Assembly (NCBI RefSeq): GCF_024679095.1
Contig: NC_066513.1
Span: 13,021,210 to 13,085,209 of the forward strand
From: Eriocheir sinensis
Taxonomy: Eukaryota > Arthropoda > Malacostraca > Decapoda > Varunidae
Length of the DNA: 64,000 nt
Direction of reading: 5' to 3'
Shown: positions 1 to 12,004 of the stretch, piece by piece
Layout: the number at the start of each line of letters is the position of its first letter
Position numbering within the stretch: the first letter of the stretch is position 1
Position numbers and translations under genes: made by a program
The notes under the pieces: model-generated
What the model was told of the DNA's origin: nothing
What the model saw: only the letters and a program-made list of their open reading frames with translations
Database searches by the model: none

Positions 1-1245
1 ACCTATCACCCATTTCCCTCCCTTCTCCCCTCATTCCCCTTAGTCTATCCCCTTCCCCTCCCCTTCAACCACACCCTTTTCCTATCTATTCCCTTCACTC
101 TACTTCCTTTCTCTTCCTCCCTACCTATCACCCACTCCACTTCCTCCCCTTTCCTCACCTCCTTCTCCCCTCCTCTCCTCCCCACCCCCACCCCCCGATC
201 GCCGACACACTTGCCTCTCGGGGAGCTGACAATGTTTTGTTAAAAAGTTTCACAATAAAGCGGATATGAGGCTCGCTTTTTAGTGCTGCTGGGAGACGCG
301 ATGGAGCCAGCCTGCCCGACCTCCCCTCCTTCCTCCTCTTCCTCCTCCTCCTCCTCCTTCTCTTCTTCCTCCTCTTGCTTCTCTTCTTCCTCTTCCTCCT
401 TCTGTTCTTGGTGCTGCTGACGCTCTTTCACCTCCCCCTCCTTCTTCTTCTCTTCTTCCTGCTTGCTTTCCTCCTCTTTCTTTTTTTCCTCCTCCTCTTA
501 TTCCTCCTCCAGCTTCTTCTCTTCCTCCTTTTCCTGCTGTTCCTGGTGCTGCTGACGCTCTTCCACCTCCTCCTCCTCCTCCGTCTTCTTCTTCTCTTCT
601 TCCTGCTTGCTTTCTTCCTCTTTCTCCTCCTTCTTCTCTTTCTCCTACTCCTTCACTTCCTTCTACTTGTTTTCCTCTTCTTCCTTCTTTTCCTTCTACT
701 TGATTTCCTCCTCCTCCTCCTCTTCCTCCTACTTGTCTTTCTTCTTCTCCTTATCTTTCTCCTTCTTACTTTCCTTCTCCTATTCTTCTTTTTCCTCCTT
801 CTCCTCCTCCTTCTTCGCCTACTTGTCTTCCTCTTCCTCCTTCTTCGCCTACAACTATACTGCTCTTTCTCTATCTCCTCCTGTTAATATTCTTTCCTCT
901 GACCCTTCCTTCTCCTCCTCCTCTTCTTTTTCTTCTTCCTCCTCTTCTTGCTCCTCTTCCTCCTCCTCCTTTGCATCCTTCTCTCATCCTCTTTATCTAC
1001 GTAGTTTATTCTCCTTCAACTTACATGCACTTTCCTTTGTCTCTTAGCGTTATTTCCTTCCTTCCATGTCGTGATTTCTGTTTCATTCACTTCTTATTAT
1101 TGTTCTTGTTCTTAATTTTTAGTTCTTATTCTTTTTCTTTGTTTTATTCTTCTTGCTCATTTTTCTAGATCTTGGTATTTTCTCCTTTTTCCTCATTTCT
1201 TCTTTTTCTTTTGTTTTTGCTCTTTATTTCCTCTTGTTCTTGTTC
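1..1245. repeat. Polypyrimidine (C/T-rich) block with a 135-bp duplication
   Basis: The plus strand is almost pure C and T, built from CTC, TTC and CCTT motifs. A segment beginning near 375 is repeated about 135 bp later: the motif GGTGCTGCTGACGCTCTT occurs at about 410 and again at about 545, with similar flanks. A small mixed-sequence island sits at about 195-310 and includes AATAAAG at about 253. The long open frames here (Leu/Phe/Ser-rich) follow from composition and are not genes. Confidence 0.85.
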
Positions 1246-1266
1246 TTCCTCTTCTTCTTCTTCTTC

Positions 1267-1321
<55 letters not shown>
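1246..1321. repeat. Compound (TTC)n-(TTA)n microsatellite
   Basis: About seven TTC units run directly into about 18 perfect TTA/ATT units (1267-1321). This is the first A/T-rich array after the pyrimidine block. Confidence 0.97.
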
Positions 1322-1530
1322 CTACATACTATCTACTTTTCATCATCTATTAATAAAGTTGCCTCGTGTTCCGCTGGTTTTCCGTCATCTCATTATTTAG
1401 CATCAGCATCGTTACCACTATCATCATCGTCGCCATTGCAGCAGTAGTTATAGCAGTTATCGGAGCATGTTTGATATCCATTCTGTTGTTCCTCAGGGTA
1501 GTGTGATGGGTGCATATTCCTGACTTATTA
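1322..1530. other. Mixed-sequence stretch, nothing identified
   Basis: Ordinary base composition with a few short CAT/CAG runs. I see no gene, promoter or repeat signature here. Confidence 0.5.
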
Positions 1531-1534
1531 CCAG

Positions 1535-1764
1535 GCTCGACGCTCGGCCCGGTATAGGTTAGGTGACTTAAGGTTAGGTTAGGTTAGGTTAGACTCGGTA
1601 AGGTCAAATACGGCATTATACTTGCTAACCGGAAAATACATCGAGCATAAATAGAAGAGGATTACGTTGTTAGTATTGGTTAGGTTAGTTAAGGTTAGAT
1701 AAGGTTAAGTTGTGTTAGGTTAGGCTAAATTAGGTTAGGTTTGGTTAGGTTGGGCAAGGTTACG
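1535..1764. repeat. Interstitial TTAGG-like (arthropod telomere-type) repeats, left part
   Basis: Four consecutive AGGTT units lie at about 1571-1590, with many degenerate AGGTT/GGTTA copies through 1750. TTAGG is the telomeric repeat of most arthropods. Arrays this short and diverged are interstitial rather than a chromosome end. A longer degenerate unit containing GATTACGT and GTTAGT begins here (near 1661) and recurs after the inserted MITE (near 2122 and 2204). Confidence 0.85.
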
Positions 1765-2026
1765 TTAAGGGGCTATTACACTGGGCAAATTTTCCGTGGA
1801 TCTTCAGTCAAACCACGATTCCCGCTGGCGTGGTTCTCATATTTCCGTGGTTTTCTGACGTGTCCACGATCTTCCAAAACTACGGTAGATTTCACCGAAG
1901 GACGACGGTATTACTCACCATCATCAGCAGCAGCAATAACAAGAAACAAATGAGAACCACGCTATCGGAAATCGTGGTTTGACTGAAGATTCACGGAAAA
2001 TTTGCCCAGTGTAATAGCCCCTTTAA
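1765..2026. mobile_element. MITE with 71-bp terminal inverted repeats and TTAA target duplication
   Basis: The left arm 1769-1839 and right arm 1951-2022 are near-perfect inverted repeats (a handful of mismatches over about 71 bp), beginning GGGGCTATTACACTGGGC on the left. The 254-bp body is bounded by TTAA at 1765-1768 and 2023-2026, as expected for a target-site duplication. There is no transposase; the open frame at 1741-1953 has no recognisable domain. A TTAA target is typical of the piggyBac superfamily but also of some unrelated MITE families. The GGGG terminus is not the classical piggyBac CCC end, so the superfamily is open. It interrupts the TTAGG-like repeat block. Confidence 0.88.
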
Positions 2027-2225
2027 GCATGGTTAGGATTGGTGAGGTTGGGTTAGGTTAGGTTAGGTTACACCATGATCATACTTTTTACCTAGAAATA
2101 GACTGAGAATAATTGGAAGAGGATTACGTGGTTAGTTTGGGTTAGATTAGGATACAGCGTGACTACTTTTAACCAAGAAATGCACTACGAATAATTAACA
2201 GCTGATTACGTAGTTAATTTGTGAG
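2027..2225. repeat. Interstitial TTAGG-like repeats, right part, with ~80-bp degenerate units
   Basis: Four GGTTA units lie at about 2051-2070. Two diverged copies of a unit of about 80 bp follow, each with an ATACTTTT-ACC-AGAAATA core and a GATTACGT-GTTA end (GATTACG at 2122 and 2204). The same unit is found left of the MITE, so the MITE split an older tandem repeat. Confidence 0.75.
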
Positions 2226-2700
2226 CCACGACCCGCGCGTCACCCACGGCTCAGCGGCTCGGGGAGATGCCAATCACGCAAACACTTCAGAAACATGCGT
2301 GTTGAGTCCTTCAGTGTTCAGTGTTTATATGAAGGACCAGTTCGAAGTGAAGGAGAATCATTTGTTATGCTACACAGGTGATTTTATTCTCCTGTCCCTT
2401 CATTCGTTGTAGTGTGCGTCAGTCTGTCTCTGAATCACTGAAGATAGACGTTTGTAATATTATCTAACTGCGGCCATTAGTGGGATAGTAACTTAAGGGT
2501 TGGTGGACGAGAGGAAGAATAAGTATAAAGGAAATGAGAAAGAGACATGATATTATAGGGTGTAAACATGTAAATGAGTAGCGAGTAGCGGGCTTTTTTA
2601 TTATTGTTTCCTTTTTTTGTGCCCTTGAGCTGTCTCCTTTGTTGTGAAAAAAAAAATACAAGCAGGACATTATGAAAGCAAAGAGACGCTGAATCTGACC
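2226..2700. other. Unique mixed-sequence island, no gene identified
   Basis: Balanced composition with a CpG-containing start (2226-2270). The short open frames (63-89 codons) show no recognisable domain. A homopolymer A run occurs at about 2647. Confidence 0.5.
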
Positions 2701-2815
2701 TACATGCACACACATAAACAAATAAGTAAACAAATAAATAAATAAAATGAATAATTAGAAAAGCTGCAATAATAATGACGAACAGTAAGGAAAAAACACA
2801 CATTGCGCAATCGGA

Positions 2816-2893
<78 letters not shown>

Positions 2894-2983
2894 AGGGCCG
2901 CCGTGTCGCTGTATTCCGGCCACGAGGGAGCCACCACGACAAACTTTTTCATTAGCCTTCCAGAGCCTCCGTGTGGTGCATAC

Positions 2984-3071
<88 letters not shown>

Positions 3072-3187
3072 TTCAGATTGCGCAATGTGTTTTTTTTTTC
3101 TCATTAAATATTATACTTTTCCTATGTTCATTTGTTTGTTTGTTTTGTGTATGTGTGTGTGTGGGGGGGCCGTATGTGTGTGTGTGG

Positions 3188-3232
<45 letters not shown>

Positions 3233-3357
3233 TTCAGATTGTGCAATGTGTGTTTTTTTTCTTGTTTTTTTCTCATTAAATATTATACTTTTCCTATCTG
3301 TTCATTTGTTTGTTTGTTTTGTGTATATGTGTCTCGGGGGGGTTGGGGGTGGGGGGG

Positions 3358-3408
<51 letters not shown>

Positions 3409-3410
3409 TT
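2701..3410. repeat. (CA)n/(GT)n cluster in duplicated and inverted flanks
   Basis: (CA)n fills 2820-2890. (GT)n arrays fill 2987-3069, about 3191-3229 and 3361-3406. The flank after the second array (CTTTCAGATTGCGCAATGTG at 3070, then a TTAAATATTATAC segment) is repeated after the third array (3231). An inverted partner (ATTGCGCAATCGGAAAG) precedes the CA array at about 2802. The whole block therefore arose by duplication and inversion of one microsatellite locus. Confidence 0.85.
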
Positions 3411-3499
3411 GTGGTCTGTTCGTATATAAACTTTACTAAACTCTATTAATTTTCATTCAGATAAACTCACATAGCCATAAAGGTAAAGTTACTCCCCCT

Positions 3500-3672
3500 T
3501 TATCTATTTATCTATCTATCTATCTATCTATCTATCAATGACTCAAATATGATCTCTATACTTCCCTTTCTATCTATCTATCTATTTATCTATCAATGAC
3601 TCAAATATGATCTCTATACTTCCCTTTCTATCTATCTATCTATTTATCTATCAATGACTTAAATATGATCTC
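3500..3672. repeat. 58-bp tandem repeat with embedded (TATC)n
   Basis: The motif CAATGACT recurs at 3536, 3594 and 3652, an exact 58-bp period. Each unit holds a (TATC)n run and the sequence CAAATATGATCTCTATACTT. A degenerate echo, CAACCACTCAAATATGACC, lies at about 3792. Confidence 0.93.
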
Positions 3673-4800
3673 TCCCTTTTTCCTTCCTTTCCTTTTCCTT
3701 TCTCTGCTTTCCATTCCCTGCTTCTCCTCTTCCTCCCTTTCTCTTCCCCTCCATTCTCCCTTCCTCTCTCCCTCCCTTCCCTGACCTTTATCAACCACTC
3801 AAATATGACCTACTATATATTTCCTTTCCTTCCCCTTTTCCATCCTTTCCTTTTCCTTTCTCTGCTTTCCATTCCCTACTTTCCCCTCTTTCTCCCTTTC
3901 TCTCCCTTCTCCCTCCCTCTCTCTCCCCCTCCCTTCCCTGACCCTTATTTAAACACGCTCCCCATCACACTCCCTAACATGACCTTCATCTCCCCAAGCG
4001 TTATCCTCCCTCCCTCCCTTTCTTCATCCTCCCTTCATTCCCATCACCGGCTATGGTCCCCCTTTCCCTCACTTCACCCTCTCTCCCTCAATCTCACTGG
4101 CTGGCTATCCTCCCTCCTTCTCACCCTTCATCCTCCCTTCCTTCCCATCACGGCTATTTTCTCTCCTTTTCCACCCTTCACCTTTCCTTCTTTCCCATCA
4201 TGCTTATTCTCTCTCCTCTCTCTTCACCCTTCCTTCCTTCCCCCTCACTAACTATTCTCCCTTTTTCCTCACCCTATGCTCCCTGTTTCCCATCCTTCAA
4301 TCTCCCTTCCCAATCACTGGCTGTTCTCCCTTCTACCTACCCTTCACCCTCCTTTCCTACACTTCACCACTTATTTATTGTCCCTCTTTTTCTTTCTGCC
4401 TTACTAATGTATCTTATTTCTCACGTTCGCTATTTAAAAAGTCGTATTTCCTATTTTTCATCCTTCATAGCCCATGTAACGTGTCCTACTTCTCTCACTT
4501 TCCTCTCCCACATTCTTCTATCCTATATTTTCTATCCCACATTCTCCTCTCCCACCTTCTCCTATCCCACATTCTCCTATCCCACATTCTTCTCTCTCAC
4601 CTTGTCTCTCATTCTCCTTTCTCACTTCTCTCCCATATTCTCCTCTCCCACATTCTCCTCTCCCGGTCTCCCCTCCCACATTCTCCTTTCCCATATTTCT
4701 CTCCCATTTCCTCCTCTCCTGTTTTGTCCTTTCTCGCTCCGACCTTCACAATGCCATCTCCCTTTTTGTCTCCCCTTCCGCTCCTCGGCCGCTTATTTTT
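3673..4800. repeat. Polypyrimidine block
   Basis: C/T-rich DNA with recurring CCTCCCTT, TTCACCCT and CCCACATTCTCC motifs; the last is locally tandem at 4500-4690. The long open frames are compositional. Confidence 0.85.
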
Positions 4801-4984
4801 ACCGTGACCCTAATTATTGGAATGCCTCGGAAGCCACATCAGGAAACTGTCTCAGGCCGTCGATTGGAAAGGTTATATAGGGAAAGGTTATATAGGGATG
4901 CGTTCTCGTTTTCCTCCTCCTCTTTCTCCTCCTCCTCACTATCAGCATTGACCTTAAGTATACGAAGCATTGTAAATATCCCTC
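4801..4984. other. Short mixed-sequence segment
   Basis: It contains a tandem GGAAAGGTTATATAG duplication (about 4866-4896) and a CTC run. No gene was identified. Confidence 0.4.
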
Positions 4985-5335
4985 TAAGAAAGCTAATGCC
5001 ATGCTCTTCTGCAACATGCGGAACTTTAAATTGTGAGACGCCGGGAGTAATGCATTCTTTGTATAGCTTGTTAGTGGGGCCTCGTCTAGAGTATGCCGTG
5101 CAGTTTATAAGACCTCACCAAGAGTATGCCGTGCAGTTTATAAGACCTCACCAAGAGTATACCGTGCAGTTTTGGGTCCCGACATTATAAAGACGACAAA
5201 AGAGTTACTTGAGATAGTGCAACGATGCGCCACAAAAAGAAGAGCATCGTTGAGAGCATAGCAACAAGAAGAATGACTCAAGCTACTTAACTAGTGTGTA
5301 TAAAATGTGTAAAGTGAATATAGTGAAAAGATTAT
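4985..5335 (+). pseudogene. CR1-type LINE reverse transcriptase fragment (C-terminal region), decayed
   Basis: In the plus direction the translation contains ETPGVMHSLYSLL and RLEYAVQF, matching the ECKTPDVMLSLYNSM...HLEYAVQFW segment of the larger CR1 element at 14.3-17.6 kb. The upstream KKANAML...MRNFK portion is in another frame, so a frameshift lies near 5030. A 33-bp unit coding for EYAVQFIRPHQ is tandemly repeated about 2.6 times (5089-5175). A degraded match to the RRATK segment follows at about 5220-5240. This is a dead scrap of a retrotransposon. Confidence 0.82.
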
Positions 5336-6045
5336 TAGGAAAATTAAGTGCAGTCCGTGAATAATGAAAATATTGACCAAGGGAAAGAGAGAGAGAGAGA
5401 GAGAGAGAATTGCATTAGGCGCAAAGAATGACACTCAATTACCCTCATATCCATTCCCATCACAACTCTCCCATTCCCAACCTATAATTTCCTTATTTTC
5501 TCTCGCACCCTCATCATCCCTTACCTTATTTCCCTTCATTCATCCCTCCCTACCCCCCCTTACCCCCCCCCCAGTCCTCCACCGAAGCCTTACCCCCCCT
5601 CTACACCCGTCCCTTCCTCCCCATCCCCCTTCTTATCACCCCTCCCTTCCTCCCCAGCACCCTCCTCAACACTTCTCTCTTCCTTCTCATCCCCCTCCTC
5701 TTCCCCTCCCTTCCTCCTCATCCCCTTCCTCTTCATCTCTCCCTTCCTCCCCATCCCCCTTCTTATCACCCCTGCTTTCCTCCTCCTCCCCCTCCTCTTC
5801 ATCTCTCCCTTCCTCCCCATTCCCCTTCTCATCATCCCTCCATTCCTCCTCATCCCCCTCCTCGACACCTCTCCCTTCCTTCTCATCCCCCTCCTCTTCC
5901 CCTTCCTTCATTACTCTTCCCCCTCCTCTTCATCTCTCCCTCACTTCCCATCTTCCTCCTCTTCACCCCTCCCTTTCCTCCCCATCCCCCTCCTCTCTAC
6001 ACCCCTCCATTCCCTCCCCTCCCTACCCCCCCTTCCAATGTTTAC
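5336..6045. repeat. (GA)n run followed by polypyrimidine block
   Basis: GA repeats at about 5384-5408 are followed by a C/T tract. The tract holds tandem CCTCATCCCCCTCCTCTTC-like units of about 30-60 bp between 5680 and 5960. Confidence 0.8.
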
Positions 6046-6377
6046 ACACACCTCCAGCCCACGTGCTCGAGCCGTCAATATGCTTGGTGAGTGGCACGTG
6101 AGTCGTCAATATGCTCCCTCAAGGGCACCACGCCAGGCCGTCTCCCTGTTGGCTTTCTCTCTTTCTCGATCAGTCGCTTTTCTTTTTCCTTTATTGGGTT
6201 ATTTATTTATTATTATCATTATTTCTATTTTGAGTTTCGGGGTGATTGTTTTTTTTTCTTTCTTTCTTTCTCTCTAATTGGTTGAGTTGATTGATTTCGG
6301 TTTTAAGGTGGGGGCGAATTTTTTTCTTTTTTTTTTCTGCTGTTTATTTAGTGGGGGTGGAGGGGGAGAAGGAGGGT
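6046..6377. other. Mixed island with paired CACGTG motifs, then T-rich DNA
   Basis: CACGTG palindromes (E-box form) occur at 6060-6065 and 6095-6100, each followed by CGTCAATATGCT (6073 and 6104). This is a small imperfect direct repeat. The remainder is T/G-rich with no gene. Confidence 0.4.
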
Positions 6378-6424
<47 letters not shown>

Positions 6425-6540
6425 TCTCTCTCTGTCTCTCATCTCCTCACCTTTTAACTTACTTTCTCTCCCTCTGTCTCTCCTCCCCCCTTCCCTCCCC
6501 CTTTCCCCCCTCCCCCCTCATTCCCCCGTCCCCCCAGTGT
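6378..6540. repeat. (GT)n array and polypyrimidine tract
   Basis: (GT)22 at 6378-6421 is followed by C/T-rich DNA ending in CCCCCCAG at about 6530-6537. That ending resembles a splice acceptor but probably reflects base composition. Confidence 0.85.
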
Positions 6541-6575
6541 GATATTACCGGTTTGTCAACACCAATGAGAGCAGA

Positions 6576-6609
6576 GGTCCCAGGGGAGGGCGCGCTGACC
6601 CCTGGGACC
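6576..6609. other. Perfect 11-bp inverted repeat (hairpin)
   Basis: GGTCCCAGGGG (6576-6586) and CCCCTGGGACC (6599-6609) are exact reverse complements around a 12-base loop. The stem is G/C-rich and lies just upstream of the long (CT)n array. No following T run supports a terminator and the function is unknown. Confidence 0.85.
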
Positions 6610-6621
6610 CTGCCAGCTGTT

Positions 6622-7470
<849 letters not shown>

Positions 7471-7905
7471 CATCTCTCTCTTACACTCCATCCCTCCCTC
7501 TCCCTCCTCCCTCTCTCTCTCCTTCCCTCCCCTTCCCCCTTTATGTGACTCCCTTTATTCAAGCAAATGGAAAATGGTTCACCCTATTTTACACGTGAAT
7601 GGGTGGACGTTTCACCCATTATTCACCCTAATGGGAAATAGTCTTATCTACTTTGCATGTAAATTAACTCCCCCATTCCATCCTCGCGCTCTTTAAATGG
7701 GGCCTTGATTTTGCACCTGAGTGGCCGCCGCTTGCCCCTTTAAATCAGGTGAATGGGGGGGATCAGGACCCATTTACATGTATTTGGATTTTTTTAGGAA
7801 CCTATTTTTGCCTCGTAATGGGGTAATGGGAAGGGAGAGGGGAGGTATCTATGGGGTGTGTTTCTTAAGGGGTATGGTTGATGTTGAAGTTTTTTATTTT
7901 ATTTT
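7471..7905. other. C/T flank and G-rich mixed island, no gene identified
   Basis: From 7560 the sequence has normal complexity, with several GGTTCACCC/ATTCACCC and AATGGG motifs in both orientations. The open frames are short and have no recognisable domain. Confidence 0.45.
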
Positions 7906-9190
7906 TGAGTTTTTTTTTTTTTCTTTCTTTCTCCCATTCGTCTAGTTTCTGTCATATTTTTGTTCTTCATTGTTATGGACCTTTTTCACTTTCTCTTTAT
8001 CCTCAAGTCACCTTTTTTTGTATGTTTTTTTTCTTTGTTTTTTTTCCATTTATCTTTTTTCTTTTTTTTTTCTTTCTTGTCTATCTTCCTCTTGCTCCTC
8101 AATTCACCTATCCTTATCCATTCTCTCTTCAACATTCTTCTCTTATTTTCTCTCCAGTCTCCCCTTCTTCTCTCCTCTTCCTTTCATCACCCCTTTCTCG
8201 TTTTCTTTTTTGCTTTCCTTTCCAATATTCTTCCCTTCTTTCCCTTACCCTTCCTTATGATAATCTCCCTTTCTCCCTTCATCACCTTTTCCCCTTTCTC
8301 TCTTTCTCCCTTTCAACCCCGTCACTCCTCCCTCCCCAGTAAGATTCTCTCTCCTTCCTCTCCCTTCCTCTTCTTCCCTCTCTATCCTCCTCCCTCTTCA
8401 TTTCATACTCCTTTCCTCTCTTCCTTCCATCTCAATTTCTCCTCCTCTTTATCTCTCTACAGCATCCTCCTCCACTTCTTTCCTTTCATCTATTCCTCTT
8501 CTTTCCTCCTCTTCCCCTCCTTCTATTCCCTTCTTTCCTCCACTTCCCCATCATCCACTCTTATTAACTTTTTTCCCCAACTTCCCTCCACCATTATTTT
8601 CCCCTCCACCTCTCTTTTTTTTTTTTTTTTTTACTCCATATCTCCTACACCCATTTACTCTTATTCCTCCTCCTCCTCCTCCTCCTCCATTACCCTCACC
8701 ATGTACTTACCTCTCTCCCCTTTTCCTCTCATCCCCATAATAGCCCCCCTCCCCCTCCCCACCTCTTTCCCCTACCCTAACCCTTCTCATGTTCCCATCT
8801 CCATCCCATCACCCCTTCCCCTTCCTCCCCTTCTCCCCTCCCTACACCATTCTGCTCCAATTCTACTATTATGCTCCCTTCCCTTCCCCTCCCCTTCCCT
8901 CCCCTTCCCTCCCCACCTCCTTTCCTCCCCACCCCATCAACCCTCTCATCTTCCCTTTCTTCCCTCCTCCCCTACCCTTCCACCCTTCCTTCCTCCTCCC
9001 TTTCTCCCCATCCTCCTCTTACCCTCCCTATCGCCCCACCATACCACCTCCCATCCCCACCCTTACCCTTCCTCTCACCTCTCCTTCCTCTTCCCCTTCC
9101 TCCTCCCCATGCCCTTCCACTCAACACTCCTTCCTCCTTCCCTTCACCCTTCCCATACCCTCCCCCTCCCCCCCCTCCTCCCCACCCCCC
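7906..9190. repeat. Long polypyrimidine block
   Basis: Almost continuous C/T for about 1.3 kb, first T-rich and then C-rich. A 452-codon open frame (7960-9318) through it is an artefact: its product is Ser/Pro/Leu/Phe low complexity and the other frames are open too. Confidence 0.88.
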
Positions 9191-9194
9191 GCAG

Positions 9195-9315
9195 AGTGGA
9201 GACCAGAGTTACACGAACCACTAAGATGAAACCTTTGTACCTGGCTGGCGGCGGCGGCGGCGGCGGCGAGGGGAAAGGCGACAGATGGCCTAATTCCAGC
9301 CCAGAAAAATCCTCG
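9195..9315 (+). other. Candidate exon-like island (weak)
   Basis: A mixed-sequence segment is bounded by CCCCCCGCAG on the left (end at 9194) and GTGAGG on the right (from 9316), like splice acceptor and donor. One frame stays open and reads VETRVTRTTKMKPLYLAG, then a Gly7 run from (GGC)n, then EGKGDRWPNSSPEKS. No domain is recognised. The acceptor-like end follows directly from the pyrimidine block, so chance is likely. Confidence 0.22.
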
Positions 9316-10330
9316 TGAGGGGATTAACGGGGAGGGGAAGGGAGAGGGGAAGAGAGGGAGAGGGAGAAGCCGTGGGGATGAGGGAGCGAACCTGGAGAAG
9401 GCTGGTAAGGTGTACGGATGGGAGGGAAGGGAGAAGGGAGAAAGCGAAATAAGGACATAGAAGGGAAGGATTTAGAGGAAGGAAGGAGAGGGAGAGGGAA
9501 AAAGGGAATGGAGTAAGCAAAACAGGGTGGAAGGAAGGAATTAAAGGAGGGAAGAAAGTAGGGAGGAAAAGGAAAAGAAAGAGAAAGCGAAATAGAGATA
9601 AGAAGAGAGGAAAGGGGAAAGAAGGATAATGAAAAAGGGGTATGAGTGGATGGGAAAGACGAAAGGAAAAAGGAAGGAAAATCAGATAACTGAAAGGATA
9701 AAATAATGATATAGATGGAAGGAAAGGAAAAAGATAGAGGAAGGAAAAAGAGATAAGGGAAAAGATAAAAGTATGGTATGAATGAAAGGAAGGATGGAGA
9801 AGGAGACGATGAAAGAATGGCATGAATGGAAGGGAAGGAAGAAAGGAAGGAGAAGGAGAAAAGGAAGAGGAGAGAAGTAAAAGGAAAAGAGAGAAAAATA
9901 TGGATTAGAAGGAAGGCTTATCAGAGGGAGGAAACTTGGAGGAAGGAGAGAAAAAAAAAAAAAGATGCGGAGAGAAAGACAGAAAAAAGACATAGAGAGA
10001 GGAAAGAAGAGAAGGGAGAGGGAGAAACGTATACCCATAGAAGGGACGGAAGGGTGAAGAAAGGGTGTGAAGGAGAATTAACGAAAAGAAGGGTGAGGGA
10101 GAATAGGATAAATCTGAGAAAAGGGAGAGAGATATATATTGATGGGAGGGGGGAGGGAAAGGGGGGAGAGAAAAAAGAGAGAGAGGGTTAAGGGAGAAAG
10201 TTAACTGATGAGGGAAGAGAAAGGGGAGAGAATAAAGTGGGAAATGGGGTAAAAATAGGAGGAAGAGGAGGAAAAGGGAAGGGAAGGGAGCATAAGAGAA
10301 GAGAAGGGAAGGGGAAGGAAGGCTTGTCCG
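9316..10330. repeat. Polypurine block (GGAA-rich)
   Basis: The plus strand is G/A-rich for about 1 kb (GGAAGG, GGGAGA and AGAAAG units). It immediately follows a pyrimidine block of similar length, so the two could pair as very imperfect inverted repeats. No gene. Confidence 0.85.
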
Positions 10331-10395
10331 CTTTTAAAAACTAATTATAAAAAGGAAATATTAATTTGTATGTGAAAATAAATATTGGAGGGATT

Positions 10396-11545
<1,150 letters not shown>

Positions 11546-11579
11546 GTAGTTAATTGTCGACCTCCGTATTGGTGACAGA

Positions 11580-11735
11580 TGTTCGGGTGGTGGTGATGGT
11601 GAAGGTGGTGGAGGTGGTGGTGGTGGTGATGGTGATGGTGAAGGTGGTAGAGGTGGTGGTGGTGGTGGTGGTGAAGGTGGTGGAGGTGGTGGTGATGGTG
11701 GTGATGGTGGTGGTGAAGGTGGTGGTGGTTTAGCT
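11580..11735. repeat. (GGT)n / GGTGAT minisatellite
   Basis: Degenerate GGT, GAT and GAAGGT triplets over about 150 bp, with longer units of GGTGATGGTGAAGGTGGT. Confidence 0.95.
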
Positions 11736-12004
11736 TTGTAGTCTTGGGGTGTGTTTATAAGTCATAGTTCTTTGATTAGTTTTTTTTTTTGTATATTTTC
11801 TGAGCATTAAATCGGTACCAACACTTTTCTCTCATTATTTTCTTTTGCTTTTCTCTCATTTTTTTTTTTTTTATACTCATTATTTTTATACTTATTATTT
11901 TCTCCTTCAGCTCTTTCTTCGTTCCGTGTTTATTTAGTCCACGCCCTCGCAGTAACTTTTTTTTCTTTCCTTTTCTTTACTCCTTTTTGGTGCTGTGCGT
12001 CTTC
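11736..12004. other. T-rich spacer
   Basis: T-rich DNA with homopolymer T runs. No gene or recognisable signal. Confidence 0.45.

Noticed and set aside
7960..9318. 452-codon open frame and overlapping 146- and 117-codon frames
   Set aside because: Polypyrimidine artefact with no domain. Its only non-repetitive tail (9195-9315) is listed separately as a weak exon candidate.
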